DNA of 64,000 nucleotides, taken from positions 1 to 64,000 of the forward strand of contig NZ_BMMZ01000017.1 in NCBI RefSeq assembly GCF_014646195.1, given 5' to 3'. Position 1 is the first letter of the stretch. Each line of letters starts with the position of its first letter. Under the pieces are notes generated by a model. That model searched no databases, had not been told where the DNA came from, and worked only from the letters and a program-made list of their open reading frames with translations. Source of the stretch: Microlunatus endophyticus (GTDB taxonomy: Bacteria; Actinomycetota; Actinomycetes; Propionibacteriales; Propionibacteriaceae). Position numbers and translations under genes: made by a program. Positions 25,214 through 34,073 of the stretch are shown one piece after another.

Positions 25214-25232
25214 CGCTTCGACGGGCTCAGCG
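25214..25232. repeat. REP-like short palindromic element (CGCTTCGACGGGCTCAGCG)
   Basis: The element lies between convergent manC and fbiB and overlaps the fbiB stop. It matches the GCTTCGAC-xx-GCTCAGC pattern that I recall as dispersed in many high-GC actinobacterial genomes, usually between convergent genes. It may form a small hairpin or act as a mobile REP-type unit. Confidence 0.4.
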
Positions 25233-26123
25233 ATCGGGCGGTGGCCAGAGCGGCTGGGCTGCAGTGATCAACTTCCGGATCATGATCAGTTCCGGGTCGG
25301 TCAGCTCAAGATCAGCGGTGATGGCCGCGAGGAGCGCGTCGCGGTCCCACAGCCGTACGACGTCCTCGTAGCGGTCGGCGCGCCCGACCGCTGACAGGAT
25401 CGCGCCGAGGACAGCCTCCCGAGTGCCGCGGTAGAAAAGATCTTCCTCACCGGTCCGCAGCAACTCGCGGGCCACCGGTCCCGGGTCGACGACATGATCA
25501 CCGATGCCGCGGATGATCGCCACCGGATTGCCGCCCAGCTTGGTCTTGGCAAGATCGGCGGCCGCCGCCAGCTCGTCGGCGATCGCGATCGCCGTGACGT
25601 GCAGTTCGTTGCCGTAGCTGTCGACGCGGCCCGCATAGCGATCAAGGACCGTGACCCCTGCCGACCCGATCGCGTGGTCCGTCTGGCCGATCCGCCAGGC
25701 GCGACCGGCAGTGTCGGACATGATCACTCCGATCCGGACGCCGAAGCGTGCGGCCAGACCGGCCCGCAACCGCTCGGAACTGCCGTCCGGATCGGCCGGC
25801 AACAACAGGATCCGACCCTGATCGACATTGGAGTTGTCCACCCCGGCGCCGGCCTGGGTCAGCCCGTGGTGGGTCTCGACGATCCCCATCGATTGCCGAC
25901 GGGCGACGGTCCGTACGGTCTCGGAGTCGATCACCGACTGCCGGTCCTCGGCGTCGGCGAACCGGCCCTCGGCCTTGCTGACGATCTTGGACGTGATCAC
26001 CAGGACATCGCCGCCCCGCAGCCGGCTGCGGTCGGATGCCTGGGTCGCGTCACCGATCACCGTGACCAGGTCGGTGCCCGGGACGATCTCGCCGATGCCG
26101 GCAAGTGCGAAGATCTCGATCAC
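25227..26123 (-). CDS. fbiB: Coenzyme F420-0:L-glutamate ligase (single-domain FbiB/CofE)
   Basis: It adds the gamma-glutamate tail to F420-0 using GTP. The 298-residue protein starts at a GTG overlapping the fbiA stop. It shows the CofE fold: GDVLVITSKIVSKAEGRF near 40, the RTVARRQSMGIVETHHG segment, GVIMSDTAGRAWRIGQTDHAIG, DSYGNELHVTAIAIADELA (metal-binding Glu) and GNPVAIIRGIG. Mycobacterial FbiB has an additional C-terminal FMN-reductase domain. Here only ~50 residues follow CofE, so that domain is missing. A separate dehydro-F420 reductase would then be needed. Confidence 0.88.
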   Translation of the reverse strand: MIEIFALAGIGEIVPGTDLVTVIGDATQASDRSRLRGGDVLVITSKIVSKAEGRFADAEDRQSVIDSETVRTVARRQSMGIVETHHGLTQAGAGVDNSNVDQGRILLLPADPDGSSERLRAGLAARFGVRIGVIMSDTAGRAWRIGQTDHAIGSAGVTVLDRYAGRVDSYGNELHVTAIAIADELAAAADLAKTKLGGNPVAIIRGIGDHVVDPGPVARELLRTGEEDLFYRGTREAVLGAILSAVGRADRYEDVVRLWDRDALLAAITADLELTDPELIMIRKLITAAQPLWPPPDR

Positions 26124-27103
26124 TCGGTGGCCAGCTTCACGCCGTACTGGATGAAGCGGGAGGTTGCCGCCGGATCCTTCATGATCAGATCGGTGCTGAC
26201 CGCGGTCAGCCCGGCCTGTGCGAGCCGGGGGAGCAGACCGGCGTCGGTGTCGTCGATCACCCAGCCGTCCAGAATGCCACCGGCGGCACGGCTGCCGTAG
26301 TGCAGGCCGACCGCGGCAGCGTCCACGTCGACCCCGATCGCCGGCAGCAGGCGGTGCGCCATGCCCAGCACCGGAGCACCGGAGATGATCCCGGAGAAGC
26401 CGACGACGGGTGCCTTGGTCGCGATGATCGCGGTACGGATGCCGGGCACGGCCAACACCGGCCCGACCGACACGACGGGATTGCTGGGGGCCACCAGCAC
26501 CAGGTCGGCCTCGGTGATCGCCTCGATCACGCCGGGGGCGGGACGGGACTTCTCGATGCCCACCTGCAGCACCTGCCGGGCCTCGGGCTCGGCGTGCAGC
26601 TTCACCCAGTACTCCTGGAAGTGCACGGCCCGCACCCCGGAGGGTGCCGACGGAGCATCGATGACGACGTGGGTCTCGACCCTGTCGTCGGTCATCGGCA
26701 GCAGTTGCAGATGGTCGGAATCGGTCAGCCAGCGGGTGCACAACGCCTGGGTGACCGCTGAGAGCGGATAGCCGGCGTCCAACATCTGGGTGCGGACCAG
26801 ATGGGTGGCCAGGTCCAGGTCGCCGAGCCCGAACCAGGTCGGCTCGACGCCGTAGGCGGCCAGTTCGGCGCCGACCCGCCAGGTCTCGTCGGCCCGTCCC
26901 CAGCCGCGTTCGGGATCGATCGCGTCGCCCAGGCTGTACATCATCGTGTCCAGGTCGGGGGAGATGTGCAGCCCGTGCAGCCTGATGTCGTCGGCGGTGT
27001 TGACGATGACCGTCAACCGGGCGTCGGGGTAGGCGTGGCGTACTCCCCGGACGAAACGTGAACCACCGACGCCACCGGCGACAACCGCGATCTGCACGTC
27101 CAC
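26120..27103 (-). CDS. fbiA: 2-phospho-L-lactate/phosphoenolpyruvate transferase (F420 biosynthesis)
   Basis: FbiA (CofD) transfers the Fo deazaflavin onto the activated lactate/PEP moiety to make F420-0 or its dehydro form. I chose GTG 27103, giving 327 residues, the usual length; ATG 27136 would add 11. Motifs are IAVVAGGVGGSRFVRGV, VNTADDIRLHGLHISPDLDT, WFGLGDLDLATH, VLVAPSNPVVSVGPVLAVPG (substrate loop) and KAPVVGFSGII. It is translationally coupled to fbiB and divergent from whiB2 across about 380 bases. Confidence 0.9.
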   Translation of the reverse strand: MDVQIAVVAGGVGGSRFVRGVRHAYPDARLTVIVNTADDIRLHGLHISPDLDTMMYSLGDAIDPERGWGRADETWRVGAELAAYGVEPTWFGLGDLDLATHLVRTQMLDAGYPLSAVTQALCTRWLTDSDHLQLLPMTDDRVETHVVIDAPSAPSGVRAVHFQEYWVKLHAEPEARQVLQVGIEKSRPAPGVIEAITEADLVLVAPSNPVVSVGPVLAVPGIRTAIIATKAPVVGFSGIISGAPVLGMAHRLLPAIGVDVDAAAVGLHYGSRAAGGILDGWVIDDTDAGLLPRLAQAGLTAVSTDLIMKDPAATSRFIQYGVKLATE

Positions 27104-27377
27104 CAGTCTCGCATCGGGGGCGGTTCGGTCCAGCATCAGGGGATCCGCGTGGTCGCGGGCCGGCAAACCGGACTGCCGAGGGTGTTCGCCGAGCGCTCTC
27201 GAACGCAATATCCGGCGAGATCACAGACTGATCAATTCGGAAACCCGGATTCAAATTCTCTGCCAAATTCCCGATACCCGGTTCGGGGCGGCTCAACCAG
27301 CCTGTGAGCGCCGCCAACGAGCGGTTGGCCGGTGGCCCGCCGATGTGATATTGGCAGCGCTTCTACCATGCTCGCAC
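27104..27377. other. Non-coding stretch between fbiA and the whiB2 promoter
   Basis: No convincing gene or RNA is seen. The bases around 27200-27280 are noticeably more AT-rich than the flanking genes, consistent with promoter DNA for the divergent fbiA transcript. No specific element could be assigned. Confidence 0.5.
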
Positions 27378-27407
27378 TTGACTTATCGGTATTGACAGGC
27401 ATGTAAT
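27378..27407 (+). promoter_or_regulatory. Candidate sigma-70-type promoter of whiB2
   Basis: TTGACT at 27378-27383 and TGTAAT at 27402-27407 are separated by 18 bases, each differing from consensus at one position. A second TTGACA at 27392-27397 lies between them. The ATG lies about 80 bases downstream, leaving a short leader. Confidence 0.5.
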
Positions 27408-27486
27408 TTCACTCATGTTGTTCGTTGCGCAGCGTTCCGCGAGCGGTGCCGGAGCAACACGGGCGATCGAGGGTCGAGGAGGCAGC

Positions 27487-27771
27487 ATGATGGAGGACTA
27501 CGGATTGGATCCGACTGTCCTGGATCCGGGAGCCGGTTTCGACGACGACGGTGCACTGGCCTGGCAGGAGCGAGCGCTGTGCGCCCAGACCGATCCGGAG
27601 GCGTTCTTCCCTGAGAAGGGCGGCTCCACCCGGGAGGCCAAGAAGGTCTGCCTGTCCTGTGATGTCCGGTCCGACTGCCTGGATTACGCGCTCGCCAACG
27701 ACGAGCGGTTCGGGATCTGGGGCGGGCTGAGCGAACGGGAGCGCCGCAAACTCAAGCGCCGGGCCGTCTAG
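27487..27771 (+). CDS. whiB2: WhiB2/WhmD-type iron-sulfur transcription factor
   Basis: Wbl proteins hold a [4Fe-4S] cluster and, with sigma factors, control septation and development. The 94-residue protein has the four Cys: one in RALCAQTD, two in VCLSCDV (CxxC) and one in DCLDYAL. These are followed by the GIWGG turn and a basic C-terminus, SERERRKLKRRAV. The first ATG of an ATGATG pair follows GAGGAGG. Its place beside fbiA and a large glycosyltransferase matches the whiB2 (whmD) locus of other actinobacteria. A GC-rich hairpin follows the stop. Confidence 0.92.
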   Translation: MMEDYGLDPTVLDPGAGFDDDGALAWQERALCAQTDPEAFFPEKGGSTREAKKVCLSCDVRSDCLDYALANDERFGIWGGLSERERRKLKRRAV

Positions 27772-27786
27772 TCCGGTGCCGAGGGC

Positions 27787-27814
27787 CGGATCCGTGGCAT
27801 TCGCCGCGGATCGG
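27787..27814 (+). terminator. Hairpin terminator after whiB2
   Basis: CGGATCCGTGGC (27787-27798) can pair with GCCGCGGATCGG (27803-27814) around a four-base ATTC loop, with one mismatch and one G-T pair. It starts 16 bases past the whiB2 stop. No T-tract follows, which is common in high-GC actinobacteria. Confidence 0.55.
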
Positions 27815-28056
27815 AGATCTGACGGCCCAAATCCGCCTCCGAGACGACCCCAGCCCGACCGCGCCCGCAGCTGGCGTCCACCGGTCCCGACCCTCGACCG
27901 GGACCCGGCTGCCGGAGCACTGAGTCCACCGGCGTACTGAGCGCAGCACAGGCGGAGAATGGCCTTCGCCTTCGGTCCTCGCATACAGTAGTGGCCGCCC
28001 GTGTAACGGAATGGACACGGAGACTCCACAGCGGCGAAGGATTCTGCAGGCAGGCG

Positions 28057-31000
28057 ATGGACGACAGCGTGGCACCGGGGACACACCCCGACAGGTCGGC
28101 TGATCCCGGCGACACCACCTTCCTGCCCCGTGTCACCGCACCACTGCTCGATCGCCCGGTAGCCGGCCCGCCGGCCGCCGTGGCCTCCGGAGTGGATCTC
28201 CTCGATCCGGACGACCCGTGGGCGTGGGCGTCGGTCGAGGACCAGCCCGTCATCATCGACATCTCGCACTGTCGGGTGACGGCCGTACTGGTCAGCCAGA
28301 ATGCCGGGCGCTGGCTCGCCGAGACGTTGACCGCGCTCGCCGGCCTGACCCGCCGCCCCGACCGGGTGATCGCGATCGACAACGAGAGCACCGACAACAC
28401 TCTCGACCTGCTCGACGACGCCATCCAACGGCGCGAGATCGACGCCGTCTACCTCGGCCGGCACGGCTACGGCTACGGCGACGCGATCCGGTCCGCCCTC
28501 TCCCAGGACGCCGTCGCCCACCCCGAGACCGCTGCTGCGGTCGGCCCGCACGACTGGCTCTGGCTGCTGCATGACGACGCGGCACCCGCCCCCGAGGCGC
28601 TGGCCCAGCTGCTCGGACACGTCGTCAGCGATCCGACCATCGACATCACCGGACCGAAACTGCTGCGGCCCCGCCGCCGGCACCGGCCGTACCAGATCAG
28701 CGAGATCGGCGTCTCGATCTCCAGCTCCGGCCGCCGGCACCTCGGGCTCGACACCGGCGAGATCGACCAGGGGCAGCGGGACCAGCCGGCCCGCCGGCTC
28801 GCGGTCTCCAGTTGCGCGATGCTGGTCCGCCGTTCCGTCTGGGACGAGCTGGGCGGATTCGACCCGGCGATGCCGGGCTTCCGCGACGGCGTCGAATTCG
28901 GCTGGCGTGCCCAGCTCGCCGGGCACAAGGTGCTCACCACTCCGGCGTCCGCCGTGGTCCACCGTCAGGTCGGTCGGGCCGGGCTGCGGCCCAGTGGGGT
29001 CGGCGGCTCGAGCCCGGAGAAGATCGACCGCGAATTCGGCATGGCCCTGGTGGCCGCCCACGCTCCTGCAGCACGGCTGCCGTTCGTCTGGCTGCGGTTG
29101 GTGCTCGGATCGGTGCTGCGGGCGATCGTCTATCTGATCGGCAAGGCGCCCGGTCGGGCCGGCGCCGAACTGGCTGCTGCCCGGTCGTTCGTCCGGCACC
29201 CGCGTCGGATCAGCCGCATGCGGCACCGGATCAGATCCGGGCGGATCACGCCTCGGGGACGGGCGGTCGTCGAACGGCTGCGCCCGGGTCGGTTCACCGG
29301 GATCAAGGCCGCGGTCGACGTCCTCACCACGGCGATCGGCAACCGCTACGTCGAGATCGCCGGCACCGAACCGGAAGCCGCCAGCCTGGACGAGCTGACC
29401 AGCGACGAGCTGCCCAGCAGCCCGGACGAGCGCCGGTCCAACCCGTGGTTCAGCCCGATCGTGATCACCGTGGTGCTGAGCGTGATCACCAGTGTGGTCG
29501 CCGCCCGCCGGGTGATCGGGCTCGGGTCGCTGGCCGGGCCGCAGTTGCTGCCGATCACCACCGACCTCGGCCGGCTCTGGCACAATTTCCTCGACGCGAT
29601 CCCGGGGGCCCCGCACACCACGACGGCACCGTGGACCGGTCTGGTCGCGGCCGCCTCGACGATCTTCTTCGGCCAGCCGGAATGGCTGGTCACCGTGCTG
29701 CTGGTCGGCACCGTCCCGCTCGCTCTGCTCAGCGTCTATCCGCTGATCCGGCGCACCATCGACGACCGCCGCGTACGGCTGTGGGTCGCAGTCAGCTACG
29801 CGTTGCTTCCGGTACTGCTCGGCGGCAGCAATCAGGGCCGGCTGGTGCTCAGCGTCGCGGCGATCATGTTGCCGGTGCTGGCCATCGCCGGCCGGGCGCT
29901 GGTGCTGCGCCGGGCCGGCTACCCGGAAGCCTGGCGCGGCGGCTGGGGTGCCGGCGTCGCCCTGACGGTGCTCGGCGCCTTTGTCCCGGCCCTGATCCTG
30001 ATCGCTGCGCTGACCGCCGTCGTCGCCGCATTCACTGTCGCCCGGACACCCCGCAAGATCGGCCGGCTGGTGATCGCGATCGGCGTGCCGGTCGTGATCC
30101 TCAGCCCGTGGTGGCCGACGATTTTCTCGTCCTGGGGCCGGTTGCTGACCGGACCGGATCCTGCACTCGAGCCGACCGCGGTGCCGGGCTCGGCCGTCTT
30201 CTTCCTGTTCGGGCGCGACGGGGGCGCCGGGCTTCCGCCGCTGTGGGTCGGGCTGATCATCTTCGGGTCGTTCTGGGCGGTCGGACTGGTCGGGCTGCTG
30301 CGCGGCTACCGGCGTCGCGCCGTCATCGCCGGCTGGCTGATCGGGCTGGTCTGTCTGGCGGTCGCCGTCGGACTTTCCCGGCTGCTGGTCGAGGTGCCGC
30401 CGGCCGGTGTCCAGACGCGCCCGTACGTCGGCATCTATCTGCTGACCGCCTTCGGGGCCTTGATCCTCGCCGGTGGCATCGGCGTGGACGGCTACACCAA
30501 GGATCTCGGCCAGCAGAGTTTCTCGGTCGTGCAGCCACTCAGTGTGCTGGCCGGTGTGCTGGCTGCGGTGATCTGTATGGGCGGCGCCGGCTGGTGGGTG
30601 CTGGACGGCATGGCCGGCCCGATCCATCGCACTCAGCTGGCCGCGATCCCGTCCTACATCGTCGACGAACAGACCGGCCCGAACCAGGTCCGGACGCTGG
30701 CCATCGATCTGCACGGCAGCCAGGCCGACTACTCGGTGATCCAAGGCGATCAGAGCCGGCTCGGAGATCCCGAGCGCGGCGACAGCTTCGGTGGCTCCCA
30801 GGCTGCCAGGAACGAGGCCGCGGGGGTGGTGGCGCGTCTGGTGTCGGGCTCCGGTGACACCGATCTGGCCTCCGATCTCGCCGATCTGGGCATCAACTAT
30901 GTGTGGGTCAGCGGCGCCAATGACGACGTACGCTCCCGGATCACCAACACACCGGGGCTCGCGCCCGCCAGCGGCAGCGCCAGCGGCGCCGTCTGGCAGC

Positions 31001-31605
31001 TGAGCCAGCCCACCTCGCGGGTCCGGCTGGTTTCCGGTCAGCAGGTGACCCGGCTGGGCAGTGATCCGGACGGCGTACGGATCCCGGCGAGCAGTCTGCA
31101 GCGGGTGCTGCGGCTCGGCGTGCCGGTCGACCCGCGCTGGCAGGCGACCCTGGACGGTCGCCCGCTGACGCCGCTGCGGGACGGCAACTGGCAGCAGAGT
31201 TTCACCGTGCCGGCTGCGGGCGGGGTGCTGCGCTACCACCTGGACAGCCCGATCCCGTGGCTGCCGCTGGGGCAGGGGATCGCGCTGCTGATCACTCTGG
31301 TGCTGGCCGCCCCGGGTATCCGCAGGCCCGAGGTACGGGACCCGGTCCAGGTCGCGCGCCGGGTCGCGGCCGTCGGCCCGAACGGCCGGCTGCAACTGTC
31401 CGACAGCATGATCATGACCGAGCTGAACGATCTCACCGGCCTGACCATGACCGGCGGATTGATCACGACCTCCGACGGGGTGACGACCTCGACCGGCGGC
31501 ACCAGCGGTGAGAACCTGTTGGGCACCACGACCCTGGAGTCGTTGCGCCGGGGCGAGGCACCGGTCGAGTCCGGGCAGACCGGACCGTGGAAGGGTGCCT
31601 CATGA
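28057..31605 (+). CDS. Large glycosyltransferase family 2 fused to a multi-pass membrane protein
   Basis: A 1182-residue protein. Residues about 70-330 form a GT2 catalytic domain: VTAVLVSQNAGRWLAETL, VIAIDNESTDNTLDLL, WLWLLHDDAAPAPEAL with the metal-binding Asp pair, and GFRDGVEFGWRAQLAGH. From about 335 to 880 come a dozen or more hydrophobic segments in a GT-C/PMT-like region. A soluble region follows (about 880-1080, NYVWVSGANDDVRSRI), then one more membrane segment near 1085-1105. I start at the ATG giving MDDSVAPG with GGCAGG upstream. Its conserved position near whiB2 and LCP genes suggests cell-envelope glycan assembly; donor and acceptor are unknown. Confidence 0.85.
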   Translation: MDDSVAPGTHPDRSADPGDTTFLPRVTAPLLDRPVAGPPAAVASGVDLLDPDDPWAWASVEDQPVIIDISHCRVTAVLVSQNAGRWLAETLTALAGLTRRPDRVIAIDNESTDNTLDLLDDAIQRREIDAVYLGRHGYGYGDAIRSALSQDAVAHPETAAAVGPHDWLWLLHDDAAPAPEALAQLLGHVVSDPTIDITGPKLLRPRRRHRPYQISEIGVSISSSGRRHLGLDTGEIDQGQRDQPARRLAVSSCAMLVRRSVWDELGGFDPAMPGFRDGVEFGWRAQLAGHKVLTTPASAVVHRQVGRAGLRPSGVGGSSPEKIDREFGMALVAAHAPAARLPFVWLRLVLGSVLRAIVYLIGKAPGRAGAELAAARSFVRHPRRISRMRHRIRSGRITPRGRAVVERLRPGRFTGIKAAVDVLTTAIGNRYVEIAGTEPEAASLDELTSDELPSSPDERRSNPWFSPIVITVVLSVITSVVAARRVIGLGSLAGPQLLPITTDLGRLWHNFLDAIPGAPHTTTAPWTGLVAAASTIFFGQPEWLVTVLLVGTVPLALLSVYPLIRRTIDDRRVRLWVAVSYALLPVLLGGSNQGRLVLSVAAIMLPVLAIAGRALVLRRAGYPEAWRGGWGAGVALTVLGAFVPALILIAALTAVVAAFTVARTPRKIGRLVIAIGVPVVILSPWWPTIFSSWGRLLTGPDPALEPTAVPGSAVFFLFGRDGGAGLPPLWVGLIIFGSFWAVGLVGLLRGYRRRAVIAGWLIGLVCLAVAVGLSRLLVEVPPAGVQTRPYVGIYLLTAFGALILAGGIGVDGYTKDLGQQSFSVVQPLSVLAGVLAAVICMGGAGWWVLDGMAGPIHRTQLAAIPSYIVDEQTGPNQVRTLAIDLHGSQADYSVIQGDQSRLGDPERGDSFGGSQAARNEAAGVVARLVSGSGDTDLASDLADLGINYVWVSGANDDVRSRITNTPGLAPASGSASGAVWQLSQPTSRVRLVSGQQVTRLGSDPDGVRIPASSLQRVLRLGVPVDPRWQATLDGRPLTPLRDGNWQQSFTVPAAGGVLRYHLDSPIPWLPLGQGIALLITLVLAAPGIRRPEVRDPVQVARRVAAVGPNGRLQLSDSMIMTELNDLTGLTMTGGLITTSDGVTTSTGGTSGENLLGTTTLESLRRGEAPVESGQTGPWKGAS

Positions 31606-33080
31606 GCAGGCGATCGGTTCCGCGTGCCGTCCGGGGTCCGGCGGTGGTCGCCTTCGCCGCGGTCGCCGCGGCGGCCATCGCGGTCGCCGGCACCCTCGTC
31701 CCGACCCAGCGACCGGATCCCACCGCGGCCGCGGTGCCGATCCAGGGGCGTACGAGCTCGGTCTGCACGACCGGCACCCTGGGCACCGGCAAGGGCTCCG
31801 ACGACTCCGAATCCCAGGTCTTCGGCGCTTCTGCGACTGCCGAGGTCGGTGCCACCGGCACGTTGACGGGTCGCTCGCTGGGTGCCGGCGACACCAGCTC
31901 ACCGCTGTTGTCGATCGACCGCCAGGGCCAGAGCAAGACCATCAGCTCACCGGATTCCTCGGTCGTCCTGGTCGCCGACGGCGTGATGGCCGGAGCGTCG
32001 GCAGGGATGGTCTACGGCCAGACCGACACCGGCGAGGACCGCGGTTTGTCGCTGGGACCCTGTACGGCGCCGGTGGTCGAGCAGTGGTTCACGGGACTGG
32101 GTGCCACGGCGGCCCTGCGCAGCCAGTTGGTGCTGACCAATCCCGACGACCGGCAGGCCGAGGTCGATCTGGAGTTCTTCGGGCCGCACGGGTTGCTGAC
32201 GGTCCCCGGCGCATCCGGCCTGATCATCCCGGCCGGCACCAGCCGTACGCTCTCGCTGGAGGATCTGCTCGGAAGTGTCAGCGGCAGCATCTCGGTCCGC
32301 GTCAAAGCCTCGGTCGGCCGGGTCTCGGCGATCTCCCGGGACCTGCGCGCCGACTCCCACGGCGACCCGACCGGTGTCGACTGGCATCCCGCCTCGGCCA
32401 TGCCGGCTGGCACCCAGATCATCCCGGCGGTGCCGGGCGGCGATGGCTACCGCAAGCTGGTGATCTTCAACCCGGGCCAGCGGCGTGCCGACGTCAAAGT
32501 CGAGGTCCTCGGTCCGGACGGACCGTTCGCGCCCGCGAACGCGGCCTCGGTGTCGATCGGCCCGGGCGGCTCGACCACCGTCGACGTCGCATCCGGATTG
32601 GCCAAGACGATCGGCGCGCTCCGGGTGACCAGCAGTCAGCCGATCGTGTCAGCGGTGCAGTCCGAACGCTCGGCGAGCAAGGAAGCCAGCGATATCGCGG
32701 TCACCACCGCTCAGTCGCCGGTCAGCGGGATGGGGATCGCTCCGGCGACCGCGATCGACGGCACCGAGACCGAATTCGCGATCAGCAACGGCGGCACCAC
32801 GGCCAGCAACGCCGATGTGACGCTCTACAACGCCGACGGCGTCGCGCTCTACCACGAGCAGGTGCCGGTTCCGGCGGGCGCCTCGATCGAACGCCGGGTG
32901 ACCCAGGCCGGACCGGCCTTCCTGGTGCTGCGGGCCCCGGTCGGATCGTCCCTGTACGGCGGTGTGACGCTCACCCAGACCTCCGGCAGCGTCGCCGGGC
33001 TGGCGGCAGCGTCCTTCGTCACCCCGGGCCTGGCCGGTCGGGCGCGGGTGCCGGTGGAGAATCCGCGGGTCACGCAGTGA
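31602..33080 (+). CDS. DUF5719 secreted/membrane-anchored protein
   Basis: A 492-residue protein starting in an ATGA overlap with the large glycosyltransferase gene. An N-terminal membrane anchor or signal (VVAFAAVAAAAIAVAGTLV, about 14-32) precedes an extracytoplasmic region of repeated beta-sandwich-like units. In these units patterns such as RSQLVLTNPDDRQAEVDLEFFG and YRKLVIFNPGQRRADVKVEVLG recur, each followed by a glycine/serine-rich turn. Actinobacteria pair this family with the glycosyltransferase upstream, implying joint work at the cell surface. The molecular function is unknown. Confidence 0.8.
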   Translation: MSRRSVPRAVRGPAVVAFAAVAAAAIAVAGTLVPTQRPDPTAAAVPIQGRTSSVCTTGTLGTGKGSDDSESQVFGASATAEVGATGTLTGRSLGAGDTSSPLLSIDRQGQSKTISSPDSSVVLVADGVMAGASAGMVYGQTDTGEDRGLSLGPCTAPVVEQWFTGLGATAALRSQLVLTNPDDRQAEVDLEFFGPHGLLTVPGASGLIIPAGTSRTLSLEDLLGSVSGSISVRVKASVGRVSAISRDLRADSHGDPTGVDWHPASAMPAGTQIIPAVPGGDGYRKLVIFNPGQRRADVKVEVLGPDGPFAPANAASVSIGPGGSTTVDVASGLAKTIGALRVTSSQPIVSAVQSERSASKEASDIAVTTAQSPVSGMGIAPATAIDGTETEFAISNGGTTASNADVTLYNADGVALYHEQVPVPAGASIERRVTQAGPAFLVLRAPVGSSLYGGVTLTQTSGSVAGLAAASFVTPGLAGRARVPVENPRVTQ

Positions 33081-33100
33081 CCACTGCCGTGTGACGGGAC

Positions 33101-33538
33101 TCAGTCCTCGTCGTCGGCGTCCGGATCGATCTCGCCGATGCTCAGCCCGGTCAGCGCGGCCAGCTGTTCGACCAGAGTCCGGTGCACCAGGATCTGCAGG
33201 CCCGGACGGGTCGCCGCCCGGTGCTCCAGCGGGCGGCGGTAGAGCACCACCCGACCCAGCGCGGCCGGTGTCGGAGCGACCGCTGCGGCCAGCGGCACCT
33301 TCTCCCCCGACCAGGCGGTCTGCAGGAACGGCACCTCCTCGACCCCGAAGACGATCCCCACCAGCGCCTCCGGACAGTGGGCCTGGACCCGGTCGATCGA
33401 CGCCTGCAGCGCCTCCTCGAAGAAGGTCGCCCGGCCGGGCGGGCCGACCGGCTCGACGGCCGTACCAGTGAGAGGATTCGTGGTCGCCAGCGGGCCGCGG
33501 AGGCCGCGCCCGTGCCGATCTCGCCGCCGGGTGGACAT
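33101..33538 (-). CDS. Metallopeptidase-family (minimal zincin-like) protein, active-site motif degenerate
   Basis: A 145-residue protein. The N-terminal RRRDRHGRGLRGPL and the core ASIDRVQAHCPEALVGIVFGVEEVPF, VVLYRRPLEHRAA and VHRTLVEQLAALTGLSIGEIDP match a family kept beside DUF3499 in actinobacteria. It is annotated as metallopeptidase from a HExxH-like helix. Here the motif reads HRTLVEQ, so the catalytic Glu and second His are absent. It may not be an active peptidase. The start is the ATG giving MSTRRRDR, divergent from the DUF3499 gene. Confidence 0.75.
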   Translation of the reverse strand: MSTRRRDRHGRGLRGPLATTNPLTGTAVEPVGPPGRATFFEEALQASIDRVQAHCPEALVGIVFGVEEVPFLQTAWSGEKVPLAAAVAPTPAALGRVVLYRRPLEHRAATRPGLQILVHRTLVEQLAALTGLSIGEIDPDADDED

Positions 33539-33633
33539 GATCGATGAGTGTACTTGCGGGCCGGTCCCGGGAGTGTCCCGCGGACCGGGTGTCACTGCTC
33601 CATCGGCTGGTGCAACGGCGGTAGCGTGCGGGG

Positions 33634-33996
33634 GTGACGTCGAGAAGTTGCTCCCGTAGCGGGTGCGATGAGCGGGCGGTCGCCACCCTGACCTATGTCT
33701 ACCTCGAGTCGACCGCCGTGATCGGGCCGCTGGCCACCCGGGCCGAGCCGCACGGCTACGACCTCTGCCGGCGGCACTCCCTGAATCTTTCCGCACCGCG
33801 CGGCTGGGAGGTCATCCGCCTCGCCGAGGATTTCACCGATCCCGAGCCCAGCGACGACGACCTGCTGGCGCTGGCCGATGCTGTCCGCGAGGTCGGCCTG
33901 AACTACGGTGCCGAGGACGAGCCGCCGGCCAGATCCTCGATGATCGAGGTCGCCCGTCGCGGTCACCTCACTGTGCTGGCCGACCCCGAAGCCTGA
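33634..33996 (+). CDS. DUF3499 domain protein
   Basis: A 120-residue protein with a GTG start. The N-terminal CSRSGCDERAVATLTYVY and YDLCRRHSLNLSAPRGWEVIRL provide Cys and His residues placed like a small zinc-binding unit. The C-terminal ~50 residues are acidic and look flexible. The family is actinobacterial and of unknown function. It normally sits beside a phosphomannomutase gene, which is absent here. It is divergent from the metallopeptidase-like gene. Confidence 0.85.
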   Translation: MTSRSCSRSGCDERAVATLTYVYLESTAVIGPLATRAEPHGYDLCRRHSLNLSAPRGWEVIRLAEDFTDPEPSDDDLLALADAVREVGLNYGAEDEPPARSSMIEVARRGHLTVLADPEA

Positions 33997-34073
33997 TTCC
34001 CGAGGCTGGCTCCGGGACCCGATCGGGCCACTAAGCTCAGGTGTCGCTACCTGCGCAGATCCGAGGAGGAACG

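Noticed and set aside
26124-27317. Upstream extension of the fbiB frame over fbiA
   Set aside because: The true start is the GTG that overlaps the fbiA stop; the extension is Arg-rich and lies out of frame with the clear fbiA motifs.
27409-31395. A 1328-codon open frame on the minus strand opposite whiB2 and the large glycosyltransferase
   Set aside because: It is Arg/Gln/Pro/Asp-rich with no recognisable motif, a normal antisense by-product of high-GC coding sequence. The plus strand carries clear WhiB and GT2 motifs.
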